Below are positions 23,169 through 34,572 of a stretch of DNA of 64,000 nt, piece after piece. Origin of the DNA: Boletus sp. NGJ (taxonomy: Eukaryota; Basidiomycota; Agaricomycetes; Boletales; Boletaceae); assembly GCA_019096195.1 (NCBI GenBank), contig JAGTXK010000229.1, forward strand, positions 434,001 to 498,000, read 5' to 3'. The stretch's first letter is position 1, and every line of letters begins with the position of its first letter. The notes below the pieces were generated by a model. It did no database searches and had not been told where the DNA came from. It worked only from the letters and a program-made list of their open reading frames with translations. The position numbers and the translations under genes were made by a program.

Positions 23169-24246
23169 ATCATCAGTAAATACAGGATTTCATCATAGTG
23201 CTCATAGTGCCATAGTAGTTTCATAGATAACTCATAGTGTTCATAGTATCATAGTATTGAAAGTGTATTCATAGTATCCATAGTATATTCATAGTGTTCA
23301 TAGTATCATAGTATCATAGTATCATAGTATCATAGTATCATAGTATCATAGCATTTCATAGCATTCATGGTACATTCATAGTAGTCATAGTCATAGTAGT
23401 AATTTTAAGCTAATCCTAATCCTAATCCTAGTCCTAATCCTAAATCAAGCATACAAAATGTGTAGTCAAATGTTGTACAAAAAGTATAGGAAAGAGTGTA
23501 GTACAGTATAGCAAACAGAGTGTAGTAAAAAAAAGCAAACAAAAGTGTAGCAGAGTGTAGTATAGTGTAGCAAACAAAGTGTACCAAAAGTGTACCAAAA
23601 ATGCGCACCAAAGTGTAGTAAAAGTGTAGTCACAATGTGTACCAAAAGTGTAGACCTACACTCAAAAAAAATATCCAAGTCCATTTTCCCATACTCAGTG
23701 TGAAAAAAGCGGACATTGTTTGCCAATGTTTGTGCCACCATTCTTATATAAACAAGCCAGACTTTAAAAACATTCCCACACCCTCTTATTTCTTAATTTT
23801 AACCTTCTCTATTCATTACATGGAGTCAACACTTCACTTTGTAAATCATTAGGATTAGGATTGGGATTGGGATTGGGACTGGAACTGGGATTAGAATTAG
23901 AATTAGAATTAGAATTAGAATTAGAATCAATACTCGATGGAATTTGAAATTAGAATTGGCTTGAAATTGGATTAGAATTAGGATTAGGATTAGGATTATG
24001 ATTATTAAGCCACTATGGAAGCACTATGTATACTATGGCATTACTATGACCACTATGAAAGTACTATGAGAATACTATGAGACACTATGAGAATACTATG
24101 ACAGACTATGGCCATACTATGAACAGAGTATGAGACACTGTCATAGTACTATCAAACCACTTTCCAGTTGGACCCTCACTATGAGCACTATGTTACTATC
24201 CAGTACTGTCCAGCACTGAACAGTTAGTCCTGTTTTTACTGATGAT
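23169..24246. mobile_element. 1.08-kb non-coding element of mirrored short-repeat arrays, copy 1
   Basis: The ends are inverted repeats: ATCATCAGTAAATACAGGA at 23169 and, on the other strand from 24246, ATCATCAGTAAAAACAGGA, each followed by CATAGTGCTCATAGTG within about 50 bp. Moving inward, the left arm has a CATAGTAT array (about 23200-23400) then a CCTAAT array (23410-23450). The right arm has TTAGGA/TTAGAA units (23850-24000) then an ACTATG array (24010-24130), the same arrays mirrored. The middle has GTGTAG/GTGTACC repeats and an AT-rich core. GGT flanks both ends (possible 3-bp duplication). No protein is encoded. A right-hand partial copy lies at 52812-53567. Confidence 0.72.
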
Positions 24247-24409
24247 GGTTCAGATTCTTTGTGGGAAGAAGGCAGACAAGTGGCATCTGCTGCACTGCCT
24301 ACAGCACAAAGGATGATGCTGAGAAGTAGCGCCATGTACTGTACAATGTGCTGTTGCTACTCAGGTCAAAGGGAAAGCATGGCACATATAGTGAAGGTCA
24401 GGTCAAAGC

Positions 24410-25377
24410 TGTTACGGTTACCGAAGGGGGTACCTCTTTTCCCCTTCCTTCTCCTCCCGTAGGACTATGGGACGACCTCTTCTTCGACTCTGACCAGGGA
24501 TTCCCCTGGGATTCCCCTACGACACCCACTCAGGCATCGCCCCATTCGGAACTACCGTTCTAGGAAGTTACCCATAACTTCCTTTTCAAGAACCTACCCG
24601 TTTGGTATGGACACTGCCGCTCTATTTCACTGATACATGCCTTCCTCTTTCTTGATCCGATCAATAGACATTGCCTCCTCGGCTATGCTCTCTCGCGCAT
24701 AGCCTAGTATTCCTACCTTCCCATTCTGGATTCATGCCTAGATCCACTTATAGTAATCTCTTGTCTGAGACTAGGTATTACTATATTCGTCACGAAGCCT
24801 GCCCTAGAGGGGTAAGGCCTATAAATAGGGATGCGGGACCTTCATGTAACTCTAACCTAGATCTACACATCTTCCCGTGTAATCTAACAAGCCCGCTTCT
24901 CCCGCTTAACGGTTCCACTTCACCTCAGAAGCCTTCTCCCGCGCTCTGGAGGTGCTCGCCCTCGTGCTCGTGATCATCTTTCTCATCACTTCGCACTTGT
25001 GTGCCCTCGCTGTCGTAACCGGCTCCTAAAGCTTCGGCAGCTCCAACGACCAACAAGGGTTGGTCGTCGTTGGTCAGGACTCCGCCACTGACCCAGTAAG
25101 ACCGGGACTCCGCCACTGGCAATCCAGCAAGACCGGGACTCCGCCACCGGCACAGTAGACCGGGAAACCAAGACACCGGCACCGCAAGACCGAGACTCCG
25201 CCATCGGCCCGTAGAGGTAACAAAGCGCTCTACGGTAAAGCTAGCAGTGGTCCCCAGTCTGAGGGTATTTGGGCCTCAGAGGGTTAAGTAATCTCTTCCC
25301 TAAGCCTGCTAGTCCGGTAATCCAACAGGTGTTGGGATTATACGGGAACGTGTCACTATTGTTACCAGGACGTAACA
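24410..25377 (+). mobile_element. solo LTR, best-kept copy of the family
   Basis: 968 bp from TGTTACGGTTACCGAAGGGG to TTACCAGGACGTAACA, flanked by AAAGC on both sides (24405-24409 and 25378-25382). It retains more CpG than the other copies, so it is probably younger. Internal tandem GACTCCGCCAC-type units lie at 25080-25200. No coding sequence. It looks whole as an LTR. Confidence 0.93.
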
Positions 25378-25765
25378 AAAGCCTTGAAGGAGCATTGAGG
25401 ATGAAGGGTGACCATATGTATGCATGCACCATCACTGGCACTTGCACTCAGGTCTCCAAACTGGGATTGGATTTCAGCTGAGGCAGAGATCATTCTGTGG
25501 TCTGCATCAAGCCAGTACTCTAGCCAATATAATGGCTGTGCTGTTCACCTCTAGCAACACTGGCTAACAACATACAGAGGATACCAAACTGGTTCTAAAT
25601 TATCAAAAACATCTGCTTCTCAAGTTCACCTGAATTTCCTGTAATGGCTTGAGACTACAGTATCTTATAAATGAGGTCCATTTCAACCTGCCACATCTAA
25701 TATATATATATATATATAAAGCAATCCTATGCACTGGCAGCCAGATCAAGAGAAAATCCAAGGGG

Positions 25766-26542
25766 TGTTACACCAGGTAACAAGTGACACATTCCCGAGT
25801 AATCAACCCTGTGTGATTACCGAACTAGCCAGACTTGAGGGGAAAATACTTCCCGAGGCCCAAAGGTTCCTTAGACTGGGGACTGATGGCTAGCTTTAAC
25901 ATAGAGCCTCTCTTGGGGTTGGAGCTACTACTCTATCCTATACGGGGGTCAGTGGCGGAGTCCTGGGCTTACATGGGCCAACCTCTGTTGGCGTTGGAGT
26001 TGTCATTCAGCAACACGAGTGGATGGCAATGAGGCCACACAGATGCGAAGTGATGAGGAAAACAATTACGAGCACTGTGGTGATCACCTCCAGAGCAGGA
26101 GTGGGCTTCTGAGGTGAAGTGGAACCAAAAGCTGGGAGAGATGGTAGATTACATGGGAAGTTGTGTAGATCTAGGTTAGAGTTACATGGAGGGTGAACGC
26201 CCATATATATAGGCCTTTCCCATCTAGGGCAGGCTTCATATTGTATATGGTAATAATAAGTCGTAGACTAAAGATTACCATAAGAGACCAAGGCATCAGT
26301 CAAATAGAGGATTTGGAATACTAGACTGTGTACGAGAGAACACAGCCAAGGAGGCAATGTCTATTGATCAAATCAGAGATGAAATGCATATATCAATGAA
26401 AGAGAAAAGAGGCAATGCCTGTGTTGGTATTGCAGAGGAATCCCAGGGAAATCCCTGGTCAGAGTCGAGAAAGAGGTCATCCCATAGTCCAGGAGGGGGT
26501 GAAGGAAGAGAAAAAGATGTACCCCCTTCCCTAACCGTAACA
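25766..26542 (-). mobile_element. solo LTR
   Basis: 777 bp from TGTTACACCAGGTAACAAG to CCCTAACCGTAACA, flanked by AGGGG on both sides (25761-25765 and 26543-26547). Same family as 24410-25377 but shorter, mainly from reduction of the central repeats. It lies just beside the S10 fragment at 26655-28075. Confidence 0.92.
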
Positions 26543-26654
26543 AGGGGAAACACAGCCTACACAAACATTATAATAGCATTCAGAGTGCAATCACTATTGC
26601 CATCACAACACCCATGGAAAGCAGGGAGCTTGCTCGACTTGTTGGAGTCATAGA

Positions 26655-28075
26655 GATCATATAGCTGTTCCAAGCCTCAACAGTCGCCAATGGGAAGAAA
26701 TAAGTAGATGCAGTTATGGCTTACCTGTAATAAATGCCTGCTTGACCAATCATGATCTCATTCCCAAGGGAGGACACCTCGCCTCCAACAACACTAACTG
26801 TTCCTGAGCTAGGGTTGGTCACCAGTCCAGTTTGGTTGTTACCAAAAACAAACTCTCAAATGAGAGTGAGGGCCTGAGTGGGAGTTTTAGGAAAGATAAG
26901 TGTGGAAAAAACTAGTCTCTCACAGAGATGGGGTTGGCATGTGGAATGAGATGTCCAGCATGAACAATAAGGACATATTTCCAATCATGTTCCTGGTGGA
27001 CGATGCCAGCAAACTCACCAGCATTGTGGTACCATGGTGTTTCTGGCTTGTGTCTAAAGCCCTGGATTTCACCGAACGTGGTGTTCTAGATAATAAACTA
27101 AGACACATGACAGTTATGTGTGAAATGATTGTCATACTTGGATGCAAACTGTATGTGCAGTTAGGAGGCTGCGATAACGATGACCAAGGAAGGGACATAC
27201 CTTGAGAACCAAAATGTGGGACGATGGAATCGTCGTTTCCGAAATATATGACCACCGACACGTTATGAGCCGTCATGTTCGTGGCAAGGTCTGTCAGGAA
27301 CGCCATTGGTCTGACCGTTTTTAGGTATCTAATTATGCCAATCGAGACAAGCACTCACTCAATACCTGGAAAACATCAATTGTGAGTAAAATATATCGTT
27401 AAAAAGAGAGATCCAAGCTCATTGGGGTCACCAGACAGATTAGCTGTGAATAATTTGTGTAAATCCCATGTAAATGCTCAGCAACAGCCACTTACTGGAA
27501 TCATTAGTAGGTGCAAATGGTGAGCAAGGGGTGGATTGTGTCCAGTCTTTGCTTATAGGCACATGGATTGCAGCACGTGTGCATGCATCTGGGAGAATAT
27601 GCATCAGCATCAACCTGTCCATCCATAATGCACAGACGAACCATTGAGAAAGATGCTTGCATTCATTGTTGCTTCAGGGCTCAATGCATTGGGAACATTG
27701 TAGAGATCGAACATGTGGTCCAATGCTAAGAGAGGAGTTCTGGAATGAACAGGGAAACACAATGGAAAGAAGTAGGAGTGTACACCATAGAAAGGTGAAA
27801 TTAATGGTGTAATCAAGCATTTCAGTATACAGGTCATACTGATACCAAGGGTAAATGGTTCCATTCAAGCAACTGGCCAGGTCACATTTCCATGCATTAC
27901 ATGCACAAAGTTTCTGGCTGTTGTCTAATGGAGAATCTCTCTCTCTGTGAACTGAGCCTTGATGAGTTTTGCGCTATACATTCCAGAGGTTAATGCAAAA
28001 GAGAAAGTGGGCAATGGCACATTTAGAGTCAGAAAGTGTTCTGGTTGAGGATATTGGAGGTTGAGATTGTACCTG
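26655..28075 (-). pseudogene. serine carboxypeptidase S10 pseudogene, 3' two-thirds
   Basis: A reverse-strand copy of the gene at 34573-37324. It covers the region from GYNLNLQYPQPEHF (28070) through the exon with DLATNMTAHNVSVVIY (27300) and the one with EIQGFTRKP to the last exon up to about TVEAWNSYM (26660). The introns are kept, so it arose from DNA and not from mRNA. The first exons, with the catalytic Ser, are absent. Changes relative to the whole copy are mostly C-to-T or G-to-A, and several break the reading frame. NDDS, the Asp of the triad, is still legible near 27230. Not functional. Confidence 0.9.
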
Positions 28076-29625
28076 CAATTACTAATTGAGAAAACATCAC
28101 TAAGTAAGTGGACAATGGCAGAGTTTTAAAGTGTGACAAAACCTTGCCAACGCATATTTCAGGTGTTTCAGATGTGTCATTGTGTACTATTCACTTCATC
28201 GCTTGAAGCACGTGTATTTCCTTTTTTGGATGTCCGTGCACGAAATCGAGAGACTCCAAATGCTTGCTACTCAGATTCCTACACATCATTGCTGCATCAT
28301 TGCTACACCTGTCTATAATATTGCTATACCTTTGATACCCCTCATAAAATATCAATATCAATCTAAAGAATCTCTGAGTGATCCCTGGGTAAGTTTAATT
28401 AATACCATACTAATGATATCTTGGCTACCATCTGATAACAGATCTCATCCATTGATAAGCACTTTGAGTGCTGGTATGTACATACTTTGCTTGATACAGA
28501 CATACATTATGCTAATGACAGATCATAGACTATAGGATCTGCTGGATAACTGAGTGAAGGTGTAAGTTCTTGGATTAGGCACTTGATCTTTGCTTTGCTA
28601 CAGTGTGACAAGAGTGAGAATCAGTTGCTCAGGAAGAGGTGTGATCAAGTCTCTACTACCTAGCCTCACAGATCCAACTCTGTGTGTCTGCTGGTTGCCA
28701 CTGAGACCTCTGATTGCACTACAGAGTAGAGACTTGATTGGAAGCTGCCAAGGATACTGATAGATCTTTGATCTGTCTTTCATTCTTGCTGTTACCTTTC
28801 ACTTTGTCTCAGGCATGTTGCCTTTATCTCTGTCATACTCCTGCACTGGTTGCCATTTAGTTAGCTCTTGGCACTGCTGTGTAAGGCAAAGGGATTGGTG
28901 TGCATCCTTGACTACCTTTCTGAAAATTGGCCATACTTGGGCATCTTCCCCTTGAATCTGGACCTTTTCTCTGGATCTAGACCCTCCCTCCTTGGACCTG
29001 GACCTTTTCCTGAGACCTGGACCCTCCCTCCTTGGACCCTGGACCTTTCTTTCTGGATCTGGATCTTTACCCTTGAACCTAAACCTTTGAATTTTGCCCT
29101 ATCACTGAAAATGTTGGTATTTTTTGATTCTTTATTGATATATTTACATGAAATTTTGTTAGGTCTTCTCCTCTCACCTCCCCCCAACGTGCTCAATCTG
29201 CTGCTCGCCAAACTGAACATGATCAACATCAGCTTGGTTCTCCTCCACCTCTGTCATCATCCCACTCCTATTAGGCAACCAATGCCTGCTGCATTAGTAG
29301 TGAGTTTCTTTTGATATGTTGTAAATGTTTAAAGGCTGAGTATAAATTCTAGACCCATCCTCCTGTTCCTATTCATCAATATCCTGGAATACCCTGTCAT
29401 CAGGTTGCACATCATGATACACAATGTATATATTGTAACTGGATGTCACCACCACCACCACCACCACCACCATTTCCTCTTCCAATGTTTCCTCCCTTTC
29501 CTCAGCCACCTATGTTACCAAATCAGCAACTGTCCTATCAAGCATTTGTACCACCTCCTCCACAACCTCAATATTTTCCTCAAATGCATGCTTGGGTGGA
29601 TTACAATGCTCACTGACAATATTCA
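28076..29625. other. gene-less stretch with minisatellite and microsatellite
   Basis: No gene was recognised. At 28945-29090 degenerate tandem units of CTGGACCTT/CTGGACCCTCCC type form a minisatellite, and 29449-29471 is a (CAC)n run. An inverted pair TCAAGTCTCTACT / AGTAGAGACTTGA near 28648 and 28727 could form a hairpin and may mark a small MITE relic. Confidence 0.45.
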
Positions 29626-30632
29626 TGTTATGCTGGATAACAATATGACATGTTCCCATATAACCCCTGTTGGATTATAGGACTAGCAGGACTTGAGGGA
29701 TTACTCAACCTCCAGAGGCCCAAGGTTTCCTCTGACTGGGGACCAACTGCTAGCTTTACGTAGAGTCCTCTCGTTACCTCTACGACCAATGGCGGAGTCT
29801 TGGATTTACCATGGTGGCTCGATCCTATAAGAAGGGCGAGCAGACCAGTGTGAGGGCCAGAGAGCAGTTGCCTTCCGTCAGCTGATTCTCTGGGCTTATC
29901 TGGCCTAGTACTGGTGGCAGAGTCCCGGTTTACGAGTTGCCGGTGGTGGAGTCCCGGTCTTGCTGGGTCAGTGGTGGAGTCCTGACCGACAACGACCAAC
30001 CTCTATTGGTCGTTGGAGTTGCTGAAGCTTTAGAAGCCTGTAATGGCAACGACGGCGCACAAGTGCAAAGTGATGAGTAAGATGATCACAAGCGTGAGGG
30101 CGATCACCTCCAGAGTGTAGGGGAAGGCTTCTGAGGTGAAGTGGAACTTTTAGCGGGAGAAGCAGGTAGATTACACGGGAAGGAGTGTAGATCTAGGTTA
30201 GAGTTACATGAAGGGCCCGTGTCCCTATTTATAGGCCTTACCCATCTAGGGCAGGCTTCGTAACGAATATAGTAATCGTTAGTCACAGACGAAAGATTAC
30301 TATAAACGGATCAAGGCATGAGTCTGAATGGGAAAGGTAGGAATACTGGGCTATGCACAAGAGAGCATAGCTGAGGAGGCAATGTCTATGATCGGGTCAA
30401 AAAGGAAGAGAGCATACATCAGGTGAAATAGGAAGGCGGTGTCCATTCCAAACGGGTAGGTTCCTAAAAAGGGAGTTACGAATAACTTCCTAGAAAGAAG
30501 GTTCCGGATGGGGCAATGCCTGAGTCGGTGTCACGGGGGAATCCCTGGTCCGAGTTGAAGAATAGGTCATCCCATAGTCCTACAGAAGGAGAGGGAAGGG
30601 GAAAAGATGTACCCCCTTTGGTAACCGTAACA
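29626..30632 (-). mobile_element. solo LTR
   Basis: 1007 bp from TGTTATGCTGGATAACAAT to CCCCCTTTGGTAACCGTAACA-type end at 30632, flanked by ATTCA on both sides (29621-29625 and 30633-30637). Closely related to 24410-25377 and to the truncated copy at 5630-6340. No coding. Confidence 0.93.
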
Positions 30633-31035
30633 ATTCATCCATGATCAAGTTCTGAACCATTCCGGTTCTGAAGGTGCTTCCGACATTTTCCCACGCCCTT
30701 CTGCAGGTTCCAAGACTATCATTCTGAAGCAGTTCCGGAACTGCTTCTGGAACTTTCCCATGCTCATTCCGAACTCGAAATGAGCTTTTATTACATTTAG
30801 ACTTTCATCATTTCTTAGCCGATACTTACATATATTACATGCTTCTTTCAGACCCATTCACACAACATTACACATAACATAATACAAGTATACCTTCACC
30901 CATAGTATATATAGTCCTCACTCACTGACACACACCTCAGTCATTTCTGCCCTCTTAGGCAGCGGCTGAGTCTTGGGCATTCCTGCCCTTTTCTAGATTC
31001 TGTCACTCACCTTTTGAAAGGCTTCAATTGTACTC
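30633..31035. other. non-coding stretch with a perfect 22-bp palindrome
   Basis: 30726-30747 is a perfect palindrome centred on TTCCGGAA, within a patch rich in GGTTC/GGAAC steps. A 70-codon minus-strand frame crosses it (30857-30645) but has no recognisable motif. The following stretch to 31035 shows no gene. Confidence 0.45.
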
Positions 31036-31896
31036 ATGATAGAAGGCAGCACAATTGAAGACAAAATCATTCCTCTGGAGTTCTTTCCAATCCAGATCCT
31101 GCTCAGCCTGTTATCAATTTTCAATCAATGGGCACAGCAGCTTCTTCACATTGGTGTAACTGATGGAGATCTTATACTTCCTGAACACATGCATTGTGGT
31201 AATGATATGCCTTCCCTCATCAATGCCATCTACTCCCAGCTTCTCACTAGAAACCAGCATCTTCCTGATCAATACTTTTTGGATCATACCATCCTCAATC
31301 CTAGGAATGTTCAGATCCATAAAATCAATGCCTCCATTTTAAACTCTGTTGCACCTCAAGAGAAATTTACCTATCTTAGTGCAGACTCAGTCACTGATCA
31401 AGAATATGACGATGTTTTACCAGAGATCCTTCATACTTTCAATCCCTCTGAATTTTTCCTTCATCAATTGAAGCTGAAGATTGGTGCACCACTTATGCTG
31501 CTACACAACCTGGATCCTCTTCATGGTCTCTACAATGGAACCCACTTGAGGTTGCTCAGATCCACCTGCCGTATTTTGGAGTGTCAAGTATTGAGTGGAG
31601 ATGAGGGTAACAATCCCAACAATGTGGTCTTGATCCCTAGGTTTGCTCTTGACTCTGGTTTAGAAGATTCTCCAGTCCCATTTCATCACTTTCAATTTCC
31701 TGTACATCTGGCCTATGCTATGACTATCAACAAAGCTCAAGGTCAAACAGTCAAGCATATTGGTCTTAACTAGAGCACATCTGTTTTCTCTCATGGACAA
31801 TTTTATGTGGCACTTTCATGTTGTACTCATCCCAGAAACATCAAGGTCCTCTTTCCTGATGATCAACAAAACACTAAAACTACAAATGTTGTTTAA
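31036..31896 (+). pseudogene. Helitron PIF1-like helicase, C-terminal part
   Basis: Helitron proteins join a rolling-circle HUH endonuclease to a PIF1 helicase; this is the helicase end. Blocks: YFLDHTILNPRNVQIHKIN (31270), FTYLSADSVTDQEYDD (31365), LKIGAPLMLLHNLDPLHGLY (31465), then FQFPVHLAYAMTINKAQGQT (31690, helicase motif V). One in-frame TAG follows GLN at 31771. Past it the same frame gives SVFSHGQFYVALSCCTHPRN (motif VI) to a stop at 31894-31896. The expected Arg after VALS is Cys. The N-terminal helicase motifs and the Rep domain are not upstream, where sequence becomes non-coding, so it is a truncated relic. Confidence 0.82.
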
Positions 31897-32018
31897 AATG
31901 AAGTATTTAGAAACTTGGAACTTTGATTCAATTGTATGATATGTAACAAAGAATGAATTGTTTTGAAATGAAAGTAGAATGAAGTCTTCACTCCTTTTCA
32001 AACTAAAATTCACAACTA

Positions 32019-32182
32019 CTGAATCCAAGTGCAGTGCTGAAGGCATAAGCAAGGATTCACATCCATCTCCAAAAAAAAATCCAATTACCAAATCCAAGTG
32101 CAGTGCTGAAGGCATGAAGCGAGGATTCACTGTCTCCCCCCCTGTTGGGCCATCGGCCCAACATCGAGCCATTGGCTCATAC
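32019..32182 (+). repeat. direct repeat pair and adjoining hairpins downstream of the Helitron relic
   Basis: Two copies of a roughly 42-bp unit (AATCCAAGTGCAGTGCTGAA onward) lie at about 32020-32062 and 32091-32133. They are followed by a perfect 9-bp stem (TGTTGGGCC-ATC-GGCCCAACA, 32142-32162) and a second 5-bp stem (GAGCC-ATT-GGCTC). A hairpin is expected near a Helitron 3' end, but no CTRR terminus follows directly, so this is only a candidate. Confidence 0.4.
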
Positions 32183-32239
32183 CAGTAAACAGACGAAACC
32201 GCTCATGAAAAGCTCATGAAAAGCTGTCAACATTTTGGC

Positions 32240-33470
32240 ATGAAAAAAAATATCTAGTCATTGATGAGAAGTCCATGCTCTCCTGCATGTTTCTGGCACA
32301 CATTTTGTCATCAATTAGCACCGGCAAGAGTCTCATGGGAGCAACAGCAAATGATCAAGCCTTCGGAGGTATCAATGTGATATTGGTAATTGGTGACTTT
32401 CACCAATTCCCACCTGTCATTGGAAGGCCTTTGTACTGGCCCATGGGTCCAACCAAAGACGATGGGGAGGAGCACCTTGGCAAGACGCTATATGAACAAT
32501 TCAAGACAGTGGTACAGCTTACTGAACAAGTCCGTGTAAATGATGTAGAATGGCTTGACCTTCTGCATCATGTCCGTAACGGGAGTTGTCAAGTGCATCA
32601 CCTCGCCATGCTTCATTCCCTCATAATTACAAGACTTTGCAACTCCCCCATGGAATAATGCAGTTTTAATCACACCACGACACGTTGTGTGTCGTCACTG
32701 GAACATAGCAATGGTTTACAAACGGAGCAGCCACCAACTTTTCATCTGCCGAGCTTTCGACACAATTGGAGGACAGCCTGTAAACCTTGCTGAACACTTC
32801 GGAATAGCCTCGAAGACATCAAACAGGGGCAGTAAACAAGACGAGCACAGAGGTCTCCCAGATGCAATCATGTTGTCAATGGGGATGAAAGTAATGGTTA
32901 CTTTCAACATCGAGACAGACCTCGACATTGCAAATGGAGCGAGGGGCGAAATAGTCAGAATTGCGCTGAGCAAGCATGAACCTCAAGTCTCATCATTACA
33001 GCCTGTTGTCGAACTCAAATTCCCTCTGGCCTACATTCTCGTAAGGATGCTGAGCACAAAAGTAATGCAGCTTGAAGGATTGGAGCAGAACGTGATACCA
33101 ATCACACTGTTGGACCGAACTTTCACAATAGTCGCAGGTAACAGCAACAAAACAATCCGCAGGAGCCAGTACCCGCTCACTCCGGTGTACGCATTCACCG
33201 ACTACCGCTCACAGGGCCAAACAATCGGCTATGCAACGATTGACATAGGAATACCACCAACCAGATCGCTAACCCCATTCAACATATATGTGGCATTGTC
33301 ACAGTGCCGTGGTTGAGACAACATCCGGCTGCCTATGGGAATTCGACGAGAAACTCCTAACAAGCCATCCCAACAAGTATTTACGAATGGAAGATGAGAG
33401 GTTGAACCATTTGGACAGAGACACAGAAAAGTGGTGGAGCAGCTTACAACTTACAACTAGTCATGCATAA
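32240..33470 (+). pseudogene. PIF1-like ATP-dependent helicase, N-terminally truncated
   Basis: Belongs to a PIF1-like helicase family repeated in Agaricomycete genomes. Visible blocks: YLVIDEKSMLSC (Walker B, 32248), FGGINVILVIGDFHQFPPVI (motif III), TPRHVVCRHWN (32670), DAIMLSMGMKVMVTFNIETD (32855), YAFTDYRSQGQT (33189, motif V) and FNIYVALSQCRG (33277, motif VI; normally VALSRSRG). The tail FDEKLLTSHPNKYLRMEDER (33338) closes it, with a stop at 33468. Walker A and everything before it are missing. The frame breaks near 32645 (between LCNSP and PPWNNAV) and near 33315. It is richer in CpG than the Helitron relic upstream, so it looks like a separate, younger insertion. Confidence 0.82.
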
Positions 33471-34490
33471 CTGACTCGTGAATAATGAACATCGAAAGCA
33501 AACAACGCCACTGGTGACATGTGCAGAAACACAATCTGAATGCCTTGCAGAAATCGCCAGCACTGCATACGAAACGCACACGAATAAAAGAGGACGTTAA
33601 AACTGAAACAACACCGCCGCAATTGTCAAACCCCAGTGACCTTGTAAACAAGGTAATTGGCATATATGGTCTGTCCCAATTGCCAGTGCCAGTGGATGAC
33701 TGTAATGCTGAATAGCCTAGATGAACCTCATCCCCGAGAGACTCGGTTGCCGGTCTTTCGACCAACCCAAAAGAGTAGGTACACAATTGCTACCGTGACA
33801 TAGGAGACACCCGCCAGTGGTGTATTAACACGAGGGGATGTCGATTCCTGCTCGCGTACCGCGCGAACTAATTAATTTTAGGTGTACCCCTACAGCCCGA
33901 GGTTTAGCTACTAGTAGACTCTTCAGATTCGTCGGTATCTCCTCGTTGCAGGCCTATACTGCATGCAGGTTTGTTTGGACTGCCCAAGTAGTCAAGGAAC
34001 CTTTGCCGAGGTTTCAAACTGCGTACATGCAACTTGAGGGGGGGTATGGTTCGCTTAACTCACTTGCTCCCTATCCATGCGGCAAACGCCAAAAATCCAT
34101 GTTCTCAAGCACGTGTTCGCGGTGAGGTCCGATGGGGCTTCCTGGAATGTTGGGCTGCAGGCTGAGGCAGGGGGAGACGGGGTTCGCGGGGATGTTATTG
34201 TAAGTTGCCAGCACAGTTTCAAGAATCAAGCTACATGTACACCAAATCTTCCGTGACGCGTGACGCCACAGTAAGTACCCGCTGCCAGTGTCCACTGATT
34301 TGACAGCACTCCTAGTGACCAAAACAACAAACTCCCGCCGACGGCTGCATTCAACCGGTTGCTTCAAAGTCCAAATATGACATGGCAGCACAAATTTTGA
34401 GGTTGTCCTGCTAAGCGAAGGTGATACCTAAGGCGGTGTGCGCTTGTGAACAGTTATGAAACAGGTCATGACTCGAATGAGATAGAGCGT
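33471..34490. other. intergenic, no recognised gene
   Basis: This stretch is CpG-rich and contains no convincing coding pattern on either strand. It separates the PIF1 relic from the S10 gene. The last 100 bp or so are shared with the upstream flank of the S10 duplicate at about 38330-38380. Confidence 0.5.
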
Positions 34491-34572
34491 AGCCACGGGT
34501 AAATGACACTGGGAGCTACACTTAAAAGACTGCACGACAACACGTTCCCTTCATCTTTTATCCACCCCCACC
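34491..34572 (+). promoter_or_regulatory. probable core promoter and 5' leader of the S10 gene
   Basis: The 82 bp before the ATG include a TATA-like TTAAAAG near 34524 and pyrimidine-rich runs (TTCATCTTTTATCCACCCCC) ending in CACCATG, a good start context. The block is retained, with about 85-90 percent identity by eye, before the duplicate at 38463, which shows that the duplication took the promoter with it. Confidence 0.5.

Noticed and set aside
23285-23350. Regular CATAGTAT units as a CRISPR-like array
   Set aside because: Units are contiguous 8-mers without spacers, in a eukaryotic repeat; not CRISPR.
28868-29314. 148-codon open frame as a gene
   Set aside because: Its core is translation of the CTGGACC minisatellite, and no start context, splice signals or family motifs support it.
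29449-29471. His-rich frame from a (CAC)n run
   Set aside because: It is a microsatellite, and the frame has no supporting homology on either side.
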